Translations under genes and position numbers: made by a program
Shown here: positions 10,451-20,910 of the stretch, one piece after another
Position numbering within the stretch: position 1 is the stretch's first letter
Layout: each line of letters begins with the position of its first letter
Notes under the pieces: model-generated
The model's database searches: none
What the model was told of the DNA's origin: nothing
The model's input: only the letters and a program-made list of their open reading frames with translations
Assembly (NCBI RefSeq): GCF_910592395.1
Contig: NC_088312.1
Coordinates: 18,049,292-18,113,291 of the forward strand
Source: Lineus longissimus
Taxonomy: Eukaryota; Nemertea; Pilidiophora; Heteronemertea; Lineidae
DNA: 64,000 nucleotides
Reading direction: 5' to 3'

Positions 10451-11631
10451 TTATTCGAAAACCCGACGAACCAGTTCATTCCAAGCTCTTATCCCCTCAT
10501 TGTTGTTCCGGATTATCGCACGGCCGGCATATACTTCCATGGCATTCATCACATTTTGATCAATCACTTGATTAAAAGGCACCCTTTGTTGAATTGCGAA
10601 ATTATGAAGTGCACCACATGCTGCAATAATCCGTGATGCTCTTGCTGGCTGAAACATGATAGGCTTTGTCAGACATCGCCATCGCATCTTCCAGACTCCG
10701 TTGCACCTTTCAATTGCTGATCGAATACTTTTGTGAGCCCTATTGTAACGATTTTGACCATTATTGCCTGGAGTCGCATATGGTGTAAGAAGCCATTTTT
10801 TAAGAGGGTATCCAGAGTTCCCAAGAATCCAACTGTCGGCTACCAAGCCATTCTCGAAGCGATCCCATACATGGGAATTCTGTAGGATGAATGAATCGTG
10901 GCTAGACCCCGGCCACCTTGCATCCAAGTCGAATATCTTTAAGTCGGGGCCACAGACTATCTGAGTGTTGATCGAATGCCAACCGCCACGGTTAACGAAT
11001 GCCACCTCATTCGCAGGTCTGTGCGGACCAATAACTTCAACATGACTTCCATCTATTAATCCTGCGATGCAAGGAAAGCCACGCCCACGTTCATAGAATG
11101 CTTGTTTTGCTAGAGTGATTTCATCAGCATCCGGCCACTGTATGAAAGTGTCCATCCGATGGATAATGGCATTGGCTACAGTATGGATACAGTTGCTTGC
11201 GCTACGGTTCGACATCTCATGTACGTCGGCAATCATAGGCAGAAATCCTCCTTGGGCAAAGTACCGCACTGCGGTACACAATTGGTGAGAAGGTTCTAGC
11301 GCCTTTGACCTGGAAAAACAACAGGCAACAGTTTTAGCATTTCTCATAGAATGGTGTATAGGAAATTTGTATTCATCACATACTATGATAAAATGGAGCA
11401 TACATGTATCAATGTATGGGATACGTACCTGTGGCTGAAACTTTCTAAGCTTGGTTTCAGTATGTCCACAAGTCCACCAAATATCTCTTCAGGGAAACGG
11501 TATTTATCGAAGAATTCACCCTCTCGGTACTGTTCAAATGGGTTTATTCTTTGTTTGAATGTTCTCATCACATCAATTCCTCCGTATCGAAGCTGTTCCT
11601 CCACCGCGATGTTGACTTCGACGCGCCACAT
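10451..11631 (-). CDS. Harbinger DDE transposase (HARBI1-like nuclease), exons 11631-11429 and 11309-10451
   Basis: Two minus-strand exons give 353 residues. Exon 1 starts at MWRVEVNIAVEEQLRYGG and ends CAG|GTACGT; exon 2 follows TTTTTCCAG. The N-terminal helical region (FDKYRFPEEIFGGLVDIL) precedes the nuclease. The catalytic triad of the DDE_Tnp_4 fold is complete: Asp in GLIDGSHVEV, Asp in WPGSSHDSF and Glu in SAIERCNGVWKMRW. A C-terminal A-x-x-I-x-A-C-G-A-L-H-N motif is typical. It cuts and pastes the Harbinger element, acting with the Myb/SANT partner encoded opposite. An in-frame stop immediately precedes the longer open frame at 11658, so 11631 is the natural ATG. No disabling mutation is visible; a minus-strand AATAAA is at 10374-10369. 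Confidence 0.85.
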
Positions 11632-11848
11632 CTTGCCCGCCTCGAAGCAAGACCTCAACTAACAGCGCACTAAAGGTGGTCCCGATCACCTTTACTGCAT
11701 TGACCTACCAGCGCCTATCGATATGTCCTCCGATAGCCTAACAAACTTTATATGCGGCTGCCCTAACAACGTTGTTACGTACCGGAGATTCTATGCGGGG
11801 ATAGTGCCTATCGGCGGATCCTTAAATCGCCGATAAGCCCTGTTAGCG

Positions 11849-11868
11849 CTATCGGAGTTTCTATGCGG
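11849..11868 (-). repeat. Right terminal inverted repeat of Harbinger-1
   Basis: Complement of the left terminus. The interior (11705-11845) contains several further CTATCGG / CCGATA motifs and a second TTCTATGCGGGG at 11789-11800, suggesting repeated transposase-binding sites. Confidence 0.75.
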
Positions 11869-11869
11869 G

Positions 11870-12021
11870 GAGATGGGGGAGCCCCCAAACCCCCGTCCTT
11901 CTGACATATTTAGCCAGTACATTGGGGGATGAGTCCCCCAAACCCCCTCCCCGTTCTCTGAAAGTGACAGGTTTTAGTCAGTACATTGGGGGGAAGGCCC
12001 CCCAACCCCCCCCCCCCCATT
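11870..12021. repeat. 64-bp tandem repeat with G-run/C-run hairpins
   Basis: About 2.4 units of 64 bp. CAGTACATTGGGGG starts at 11915 and 11979, each followed by CCCCCAAACCCCC-like text. Each unit can fold G-runs against C-runs, and the C-rich strand ends in a run of 14 C. It abuts the right end of Harbinger-1. Confidence 0.65.
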
Positions 12022-13119
12022 GGACTCTAAAAATAGAATTCCTTGGAGACGCTGAACAATAAGGCCCCATACAGAAATAGTCCCCACCCCAGTAGCTGTC
12101 TCATATCTGCGGACAGAAGCAGCTCTTAGTGGTGAAATAATAATTGAATTTCCACCTGCTAGCCTAGATATATGTGTATGTTTCTTCACCAGTTAGTCAA
12201 TAACAAATTTTTGTAGCTGATATATTCTAAATTGTTTTAACGCTTTTTTTTGGATTAGTTTGGCGCCAAAATCAAGAATGGCAAATTTACGATCTTGACA
12301 CTAGAGGCGCTGATGTCGTTCCGGAACGGTAGATGCTAAATCGGATAGCCAGGCAGTACGGGAACTCTTGCACTCTGACCACATGACCTACATCATTACT
12401 TCACAGTTCCGGCACTGGGTCGAGTTTGGCAGTTACTAGAAATCACGTGACTGGATCTGGATTTAGTAGTGTTAAAAATTGACTTTTTTGAGGTAAAGCA
12501 CGTAAATCGAGAAGAAGAGGACGTTTGCTTTGTCTGCAATGAAATGTCACAACTGTCTCCGCCGACGCTGTCCTGTATGTCCTAGCAGACGATTTTTTGA
12601 ATACATGATGTCCCACACCCGCACTTCAGTGGCGCCGGTGTGAACAAATCTACTTGTGTGAATGGTCAATGGCTCATGACGTCATGAAATAATTGCGCCA
12701 TGAGGAAGGAAACAATGGGAATCACGTCTGATGTGGTAATTGTGGGTGTGGTGCGTCGTGAATGCAGGATCGGCCAACGCGCGGCCCGTATGGAATGCGA
12801 CAAACTGTACCGGAACCAGAATTGTCATGGGTCTGCACAAATTTTTTCAGATTCGATGGACATGATGGATATATGAATTTTGTTTACACTTTAATACATA
12901 ACCATTACACTCACTACGTTGTGTGAGTGTTTAAGGTTGAAGGTGAGATAATGGTGAAGTTGGCTTAGTGGAGTGGCTAGTTTGCATATGGAAATTAAAA
13001 TTGTGGAAACCTATTTTGAGGATGTGAGCGTGGCGGCCACATTGAATTTCAAATCGCGCTGATTTTTGAAAGAAACCTTCCCCTTACAAAACTGCATTAG
13101 GCCTACGCCCACTAAAAAT
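12022..13119. other. No gene seen
   Basis: No supported exon or element. The ORF at 11974-12189 (minus) overlaps the GC-rich tandem repeat and has no domain. Confidence 0.3.
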
Positions 13120-13500
13120 TGATTCCATCCTCCAAGCCGTTCTCCTCGAAATTGACGGAAACCGATTTCAAGCACGTTGCCCTGGTGACCATATTGAGAA
13201 TCAGAACGAGCCGGTTTTCACAAGGAACCTTTCTCTAGTCACCCCCAACATACATACCAAAAATGAATTTGATCAGACGAACGGTTCTCCTCGAAATTGA
13301 CGAAAACCGATTTCAAGCACGCCGCCCTAGAGGCCATATTGATAATTGGAACGAGCCCGTTTTCGAAAGGAACCTCGCTCTAGTCACCCTCAACGTACAT
13401 ACCAAAAATGAATTTAATCGAACGAACGGTTCTCCTCGAAATTGACGGAAACCGATTTCAAGCACGTTCCCTGGTGACCATATTGTGAATCGGGGAAAAT
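13120..13500. repeat. 145-bp tandem repeat, about 2.6 units
   Basis: GTTCTCCTCGAAATTGACG begins at 13139, 13284 and 13429, an exact 145-bp spacing with about 85-90 percent identity judged by eye. Because 145 is not divisible by three, the apparent repeated peptides cannot be a coding repeat. Confidence 0.85.
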
Positions 13501-15505
13501 CATTCAATATGTTACAAAAGTTTTGGAGATCATTAGCAAGCGGCGGTATACACAAATGACACTTGGTGTCAACCATGAAATGTGATTGCCCCACTATACA
13601 TGTAGTATGCCTAGCGCTAGACAATCTATTGAACGCCAGACACTTATGAATGAACCTCCATTTGCGCAGATTCTGCTCTGTCATTACATTGACGGCATGT
13701 TAACCCTCTCTCATAACTTACTTTTTTGATCTGACTAGTTTCGACATGCCAATATCTCACGAAAGAGAGGCTTATCTCATGCAACTTGTCCAGGTCCAAC
13801 ACATTAAAAGGTGGCTAACGAACTGAATAACAAAAAGATAAATTACTACGGTTATTTTGTCATTCAATAACAATTTACATCAGTCTCGCAAACAACTAAC
13901 AACACGAGTCACCACTACACCATAAATCAAGTGTGCCGGAACCTGATCCAACGCATCACCAATCATTTCGACTACTTGGGGATACGAAATTCTGCCACAT
14001 TGTCCATGTTGTCTCGCTTCCAGTTCGACCAAAGACGTCTTGCAGCACTTTTTAACGACAACATCACCGTCAAATCTAATGGCCGGGCCCATGAGGTGCA
14101 CTTCGCCGGAATAAATTCAACCAAGGCTCCAATTTCTGTCACCCCTAACCAGACTCATCCATTGCCTCGTTCAAATCACATGATAAATTATATCTTTCCG
14201 AATGACACACTACTGTCCAGCCTCCACCTGTAGAACAGGGGAGGTCGCTTCTTTGTCTTACCGCAACATAGGCGCTCCAGCCAGAAGACCAACATTGCAC
14301 TTATATCGCCCTAGCGAGTGGAGTTTTTAGTCAACACCCGTAACATGGCTTATGGTTCTTACCAACAGAATCATTCTGGTAAGCCCGGGGTTGTTCCCAT
14401 TCAACCACCAAGCCCTAGTTCAACATTTGTCCCAGAGAACCAGCTACATGCACGCACGCATGAGCAACCGTGAAAACCCGACATTGGTTTCTGATGAGTT
14501 AACAATTAACGAAACCGTACTAGTCTCGGAGAATTCCGCCACAAAATATTCTGCGGTCTTCCCCACCCGTCCACATTTTGGGGGGACCTACCCGCTGATG
14601 ACGTCACTTGATCGCCAATGACGTCACAGTGTGTACGAGACTTCAGCCGTCACATGACATGATGATGTACTCCAAACAATATTTTACAGTAGACACAGAA
14701 ACTTGACTCTACGTCATTCTAAGGTCAAACCTAGTCGCAGCAGGTCGTTCATCACTCTTTGCTTCGTTAATTCCATTGTCACCCCTAACCATACCATCTT
14801 CATTCTGATGAACTCGAAACTGATCCCACGTAAAGATGTAATGGTCGACATTAACAACAAATGGAATCAGAACTTCATCGACGACGCACACTGCGGTATT
14901 ACGGTGAGCCAATAAGGGAGCTACAAGCTAATGTGATTAAATCAATGGAGCTCATTATTATGCAAATTAGACTCCGAGTTTGCCCCACGAAATCTGGCCA
15001 CCTCTAGTCTGAAGGACTTTTATCGAAGTGTTTATAAAATGGCTTGGTACAACTTTTTTTTGGTCAATTTCATCAATACTTCAATGCTCCTTTCGGTTAT
15101 TTATGTCCAGCCCTCTGAATTATTATACAATACGTTGTATTATAATGCGAGTGAAATAATGTTTTGACAAATAATTTTGACTATTGTGGTGTTTGTGGCA
15201 TTTATATGACACACCCTGTATACCGTCATGATAGTCGCGCATAATGTTCTGCACAATTTTGTAATGGAGCCTGTAAGCATGGCGCTAAGAGCCAGTTTGT
15301 AAACCCGAGTATGGTCTAATAAATACGTTATTATACCCAGAAGATATCTGTTGAGTGGTACCTAACAACTATTATATATATTATATATTGTATGGGTTGA
15401 CGTGCAATATTTATTTCATCATGCCTCATACCCGTTTAAATAAGTACGGCGCATTATAAATTCAGTCTAGACATTCGCCATTTGAGATAACGCATCATCA
15501 ATGAC
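13501..15505. other. No gene seen
   Basis: Low-complexity and unique sequence without supported exons. Two TGACGTCA palindromes (near 14597 and 14619) and a hairpin around 14488-14515 are the only visible local structures. Confidence 0.3.
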
Positions 15506-15671
15506 GTTATCAGTACAATAATGACGCTACGTCACATCAAGAGTATTTTTAACGTGTATTTCATATATAATTGTGAACCCCAAAGAAGCTTCAATAAAAG
15601 CGAAACGTTGGTATTCACTCGGTGTTGGGTGTTTCCCCATTATTCCTATACTAGTTATCAGTACAATAATG
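15506..15671. mobile_element. 130-bp insertion flanked by an 18-bp target duplication (Penelope-like end?)
   Basis: GTTATCAGTACAATAATG occurs at 15506-15523 and again at 15654-15671, exactly flanking 130 bp. Inside, at about 15586-15615, is AAGAAGCTTC, a short spacer and AAGCGAAACGTTGG. Such a GAAGC...GCGAAACG phrase is commonly seen at termini of Penelope-like retroelements. An 18-bp target duplication with no terminal inverted repeat argues for target-primed insertion of a truncated retroelement. Confidence 0.5.
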
Positions 15672-16089
15672 CCATAGAATAGTGAAAATTATGGCATGGT
15701 ACGTGCTGTCATAACCAGTAGTAGTGAAAGGTAAAGGTTTACAGGGTGACCCTGAAAAATGGATAGCATACTTTTTCACCTTGAAAATATGTTTTGAAAT
15801 CCAACATCCAAAAGGTTATAAACGTATGTAGCCTGTTTCCTGGCAATGCCTCGGGCATTTACAGATCAGGTTACTCTTATTGTTGAAACATCCATGCAAC
15901 AGTGAAATCCTCAAAATCAATGGAAATTCTTCCCTCTTTTTGAGACAAGATGTAGAATTGAAAAATGAAGCAGCATTTTTGCATTAACTTTATCCATTTC
16001 CTTTATTTTCTATGCTGTAAAAGGGTATCCTTCGGCATATATAAACCAACGCCTGCGGCCTCTCTCCCTGTAGACTTATAGACATCAAC

Positions 16090-17350
16090 ATGGATAATGG
16101 AGAAGCCTTACCAAAGCGTCAAAGGAGCTCTTCCATGCTAGAAAAGACTCTCCTATCTGAGAGATCTTGAGGCTGCTCTACTCAATGGAACTGTCACCAG
16201 TATGCATCAATTTGCATAGCACTACAAGATCCCACTAAGGACCATGCAGGGATGGGATCTTCACACACTTGAAGAGCAACATCGAAACAGCCGTTGCGCT
16301 GATCGACATGAAAAAGAACGACTGGTTGGCCTCTGGCCTGAAGTAGAGGATCGTGTTTATCATTGGTTTCAGCAGCTGAGAGACAGGCGACTTCCTGTGG
16401 CTGTCCAGGATATTCAGCAGCATGCTTTGACCATTTTTGAAGAGTGATGGGATGGGCTATTGGCCAAAGACAAACAGGACATCCAGTATTCTAGGCCTGA
16501 AGTCATGACTTCCATGCATCTTCCAGGAGGACTTTATGAATAGGAAGAACATCATCCTGACAAAAGTAAACAAGAACAGCATGACTCACCTGCTGATGTT
16601 GCCAATTGGGTTGAGGTCTACCGCAATGACGTAATAGATATAATTGACTGTTTTGGGATAGCTATGCAGTTCTTCTTTAAACTTTAACATGGGCCAAACG
16701 TTTACTTTATCTTAATTCCGGCCGATGTACACAACCAACACCAAGAGAGCCAAGTCAGTTGATGTCCACACATCAAGATCCAACGTGAAATTAGGGTGTA
16801 TGGTTACCCTTTGTATCTTGGCGACAGGAGAAAAATTACCAACCTACGTTATTCTTACGAGGAGTGGATTTGTCCATGCACTTGCTACGCTGGAGGAGGA
16901 TGGCTTTGGTCTGACAACGTGGTAGGTACATCCTCTGCTTTCAACTGGATGTAGGAAGAGACTGTTCATCATTGGATTGATGAAGTGTTCGAGTCATTAG
17001 TCACTGAGCAGTATGCTCACCAGTTTCTGCTTGTTATTGATAGGTATCGGGTACACCGTACAGAGAACTTTGGCCTTTAGAGTTACGGAAATGGGAGGCA
17101 TCCTGAACTTTAGCCCAGCAGGCTGCCCATCACTTGTAGAGCCCCTGGACGTGGCTGAGATGAAGTCATACAAGAACTCCGTAATGAGCGAATAGAAAGC
17201 ATGGAAAAAGGAAAGCACCAATGAAGCCGGTCGTTGTGATATCATCCAACTTCGAGATGTTGTAAACATTGTCAGCAGATCCTGGAGTTGAATTGTGAAC
17301 ATTGAAGATGAGGTGATAGAGTAAGGTTATTGACAATTTCTTTGAGCACA
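16090..17350 (+). pseudogene. Decayed pogo-family (CENP-B/Tigger-like) transposase
   Basis: Read across three frames, this stretch aligns with the minus-strand transposase at 54516-55869. The start MDNGEALPKRQRSSS corresponds to MEQEEPLRKRRRSYS. The segment 16244-16447 contains ERLVGLWPEVEDRVYHWFQQ and LPVAVQDIQQHALTIFEE, matching the CENP-B-type HTH region. At 16733-16925 KSVDVHTSRSNVKLGC and ATGEKLP mark the DDE domain start. At 17040-17195 the HRT/GGILNF and PLDVAEMKS segments carry the end of the catalytic domain. Multiple stops and frameshifts make it non-functional. No clear terminal inverted repeats were found. Confidence 0.8.
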
Positions 17351-17592
17351 GGCAATTAGACATGTCAGAGCGGATTGTTAAATGCTGAATAAATCGTTGG
17401 GACTTTGGAAATTAGAAAAATTGTTGGTTCCTCTTGTTTTTCAAGTAATTTCTATACTGTAGGTTCAGCAAGAGTTGCTGCCTGTGAAAAGATGGCAGGT
17501 CTTGTCCTCTAAATGGAATGTTTTACTAAGGAGATAATGCTCCTATCTCAAACTAGTTTTCACATGCGAGCCAATCAATCTCAAGTAATGTA

Positions 17593-17930
17593 AAGGGTGT
17601 CCAAGAATGTTTGCCGGGTTCGAATTTCTGGATGTCACCTGAGAGTGAAGAAACTGGCTTAGCCATGAAAAATAAAGATGCAATAATTGCAAAGAACTCG
17701 ATATAATCGGACATGGGGTGATATGAATAAAGACTAGTAAATGATTTTACTTCGGTTTTGTACAGAAAGGCCTAGTGTAAATGTACATGGGGTTTTCAGT
17801 AAAAGCAATTGCTAGTCTTTATTCATATCACCCAAAGTCTGGCATTTAGGCCGGAGTTAACTAAAGATATCTCTGGTTTTGATGGCCTCTCCAAAAATAG
17901 AGCCGCCGGCAAACTTTCTGGGACACCCTG
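17593..17930. mobile_element. MITE, 338 bp, with an internal 22-bp palindrome
   Basis: The left end AAGGGTGTCCAAGAATGTTT and the complement of the right end, CAGGGTGTCCCAGAAAGTTT, align over about 25 bp and both continue GCCGG. Inside, GGGTGATATGAATAAAGACT (17716-17737) is perfectly inverted at 17812-17833. The left flank is TA and the right is CA, so the target duplication is imperfect. Confidence 0.6.
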
Positions 17931-18954
17931 CATGGACTTGGAATGGCAATTTGCTGTGTGAAATGGAATCCTCTGGCATATACCATATCCTTTCCTTTAC
18001 TCGCAACAAACATGTGTTAATTTCAAATGGATCAACTGCAACCGGCGACAACTGCGGTCAAGGAAAATCACACGAGTGAAGCTTTTGGCTTTTGGGTCAA
18101 TGTCAGCTAACCTCTTACACCAACCCTACACAGAATGCAAGCCAATTAATCTGAAGGATTGTCTGGTCTTTGAATGCTGGGGGCGTACCATATAGGCCTA
18201 CTAAACTTAATATTGTGCCTGAATAACTGAAAGGAGAATATTTGATAAGCTAGTGCATGATCGTTAACTGGCATCACCCCAATACATTGTTCTTCATTAC
18301 AGGGGGCAACAGCTGAAACCCTAAGTTGAGATAAAAGTGATAAACTTACCATTTTTTACCCATGATTACAAATAACCATAATCGAGTTCACCTAAGAAGT
18401 GAGCAAACTCTGTCTTTAAAGGGAACTGGAACCGCCGAGCGATTTATTCAACTTTTCGACTTTCACCGCCCGAGAAAGTCAAACTTCCAACTTCCTATTT
18501 GAGTTCAGATTTGTAGCTCCGCCCCCGGTGCCCGAGCATGCTCAGTTCAATTTGTTATTATTGAGAATCATGTGAGAATCATGTGAGTCATGCGATCTTT
18601 CATTCACGAGTTTTCGTAGTAAATTCCAAAGTAGTGACGTCACTCAATGATTGACAGCTAGGCGCCATGTTCCATTCTAGCCTCGTTCTGATCACCCGAT
18701 ACGCGGGAAATGAAAACGAGGTCATACGAACTGGCTTGGCGGTTTCAGTCCCCTTTAAGGGCAGTTCAAATCTAGTTCAAAGCAGTTCAAATCTTCATTT
18801 GTTTTTGATTTAATGTTTTGTGCAGGTTCATTCCTGCTTTTCTATGGAAACACTTACAGTACACGTCAAGTCATCATAAATAATTTCTGCTCGTTCATCC
18901 TTTTTTCGCACAGCACTAGAAGTTTGATGTTCAGTATTTTCTCATCCTGATGTG
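17931..18954. other. No gene seen
   Basis: No exon supported. GAATCATGTGAGAATCATGTGAG near 18565 is a short direct repeat. Confidence 0.3.
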
Positions 18955-20200
18955 ATTAGGAATACATCCTGGTTAAGAAACATGCTACATGTATGGTATA
19001 TAGGTCACACCAAAATCGGTATGACATGTGATGTATCATTTCTTGGAGAATCTAAAATTAAAATATCATCGAAAACAAGTCACTAATAGTAATAAGCGAG
19101 ATATTGTACTTTTTACATTTTTTAGTTTCGGCTTCCTGGTGGCCAAGTCATCAATCAGATGGGATCGAAATTCGGTGTCCGAGGTTACATAACGTAGGGA
19201 GTCAGGTGTACCAAATTTCAAGTTCATAGCTTTAGGAATAAGAAAAGTGCCATAGCCATCGCCAAAGTGCCAAATGGCAAATTAACGCCATTTGACCTAT
19301 GTGACCTTGAAAATAAGGTCAAAAACATGTACGATATGTGATGTATCCTTGCTAGGACTAGGAGAACCTACCATAAGAATTTTATCAAAAAACGAATCAC
19401 TCAGAGTCATAAGAGAGATATCACACTTTTTAGGTTTCCACTTCTGGCCTGGTCGCCAAGTTAAGAATCAGATAGGACTGAAATTCGGTGTCAGAGGTTA
19501 CATGACATAGGGAGTTATGCGTACCAAATTTCAAGTTCATAACTTTAGCGGTTAAGAAACCATTTGACCTCCGACCTTGAAAATTAGGTCAAATCAAAAA
19601 CCCGTAGGATATGTGATGTATAATTGCTAGGAGTACCTGCCATAAAAAAGTATCATTGAAAACAAGTCACTAAATAAGCGAGATATTGCACTTTGGACCT
19701 TTTTTAGTTTTGCCCCTGGTGGCCAAGTCCAAAATTAGATCAGATGGAAATTCGGTGTCAGAGGTTATAATGTAGGGAGTCATGTGTCCAAAATTTCAAG
19801 TTCATAGCTTTAGCGGTTAAGAAGTGTGACATAATACCCTCAAACTGCCAATTTACAACATTTGACCTCTGTGACCTTGAAAATTAGGTCAAATCAAAAA
19901 TCTGTGACCTACCATGAACATTTTTCGAAAACGAATCACTCATAAGCGAGGTATCGCACTTTTTAGGTTTCCACTTCTGGCTCTGGTGGCCAAGTCAAAA
20001 ATCAGATCGGACCGAAATTCATTATCAGAGGTAGCCTGACCTGGTGGGTCATGTGTACAAAGTTTAAGTTCACAGCTCTAGTGGTTAAGAAACGTGCCAC
20101 TGTTTTTAAAACAGGATACAGACAACGATGCTGCCAACGGACAACAGATGACAGACAGAACGTTGTTGTATAGACTCCCCTATGGTGCCCAAAACTGGGT
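18955..20200. repeat. Tandem array of GACCTTGAAAA-TAGGTCAAA repeat (270-300 bp units)
   Basis: About four units. GACCTTGA occurs at 19303, 19573 and 19873, giving 270- and 300-bp spacing. Each unit also has CTGGTGGCCAAGTC, GAAATTCGGTGTCAGAGGTT, TTTCAAGTTCATAGC and TTAGCGGTTAAGAA. The array ends in ACGGACAACAGATGACAGAC and TATAGACTCCCCTATGGTG, the same tail seen near 23165 and 26625. Confidence 0.85.
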
Positions 20201-20223
20201 CAAAAAAATATTGAATTTAATAC

Positions 20224-20378
20224 CTGAACACTAAGCTTGTCACTACTTGAATCCGGAGATGGGACTTCCACAACATGTATAGCCCATGGTCCTTCTCCAT
20301 CACTGCTCACAAAACTTATAGATGAAGGACAACGTTTTCTTCTCCGTCTCTTTCTGCAGTCAGGGGATGTTTCAGAAG
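20224..20378 (-). CDS. Candidate internal exon with basic stretch, unidentified gene
   Basis: On the minus strand an acceptor (CAATTTCAG) precedes 155 open bases and the donor CAG|GTATTA. The frame reads SETSPDCRKRRRRKRC, then a Ser/acidic stretch including SSDGEGPWAIHVVEVP and SPDSSSDKLSVQ. RKRRRRKR is a likely nuclear localisation signal. It starts with two bases of a split codon and ends between codons, so it can join in frame to 7897-8043 or 756-941. Composition resembles linkers of nuclear DNA-binding proteins. No upstream exon was identified; support is from splice sites and open frame only. Confidence 0.4.
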
Positions 20379-20684
20379 CTGAAATTGTGAAAATGTTTCA
20401 AGGGGTTTACATTATAGGTGATGCAGCCCTCGGGGATCACTGCTGGTGACATGTGAAAAGCATCCTTGCACCATAAAAAGCATGACAGGAGTGGGTTTTT
20501 TTTTTAGTCAGCTAAGCATAACCTGTGCAGGGCCAACAGACCCTCATCTGTTATTCAAGCACAGCAATATCCAGGACCTGAATCTTACCAATTGAATTGT
20601 AACTAAATTACTAATCAAATCAGTTATATATTACTAATCAATTACAAAAAAAATAGAGCTAAGATTGAAATTGCAAGAATTTTA

Positions 20685-20895
20685 TACTGTAAACTGGAAA
20701 CATTTTGCGGCAGCTTTTTTTGCAGAAAAGCAGTTTTTTCCAGCAAAATAACGAATTTGCGCGTTTCAATTTTGCAGAACTACGGGGTCTGTAATGCATA
20801 ATAAAATGATGAAGTTATATTTTGCACTTGTTAATTTTGCAGATCAGGTCAGACCGCAAAATAAAAATGTCCGCAAATTTTCCGGGGTTACAGTA
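20685..20895. mobile_element. MITE, 211 bp, TACTGTAA...TTACAGTA
   Basis: Left TACTGTAAACTGGAAACATT-TTGCGG is inverted against the right end CCGCAAATTTTCCGGGGTTA-CAGTA, with about 26 bp of imperfect TIR. GCAAAA motifs recur in the interior. No coding capacity. Confidence 0.6.
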
Positions 20896-20910
20896 CATGT
20901 TATAAGAATG

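Larger units (their letters stand above)
5018..11868. mobile_element. PIF/Harbinger DNA transposon (Harbinger-1)
   Basis: The element is bounded by matching inverted termini CCGCATAGAAACTCCGATAG (5018-5037) and its complement (11849-11868). The similarity continues inward as CTAACAGGGC after a 19-bp length difference. Inside are the two genes expected of an autonomous Harbinger: a Myb/SANT-like protein on the plus strand and a DDE nuclease on the minus strand, converging on about 10.0-10.4 kb with AATAAA signals at 10039-10044 (+) and 10369-10374 (-). Both reading frames are uninterrupted. I could not define the 3-bp target duplication, so the exact outer ends may shift by a few bases. The 3.8-kb intron of the first gene has collected other repeats. 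Confidence 0.8.

Noticed and set aside
10400-11662. Plus-strand ORFs opposite the Harbinger-1 transposase
   Set aside because: Antisense shadows of a gene whose minus-strand frame has a full DDE domain.
13263-13445. ORF over the 145-bp repeat with recurring NEF/RRTVLLEID text
   Set aside because: The repeat period is not divisible by three and no frame is conserved between units.
14487-14517. Hammerhead-ribozyme-like core: CTGATGA, a GTTAA/TTAAC stem and GAAAC
   Set aside because: Stem II and the core bases fit, but the flanks do not form stems I and III around a cleavage triplet; GGTTTC and GAAACC simply make one long hairpin. Most likely chance.
14590-14630. Two TGACGTCA palindromes as a CRE-type promoter
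   Set aside because: No transcription unit starts nearby and the motif is common; insufficient support.
15742-17930. CAGGGTGACCCTGAAA (15742) and TTTCTGGGACACCCTG (17915) as TIRs of the decayed pogo copy
   Set aside because: The right end pairs much better with 17593, defining a separate 338-bp MITE; the left motif alone is too short to assign.
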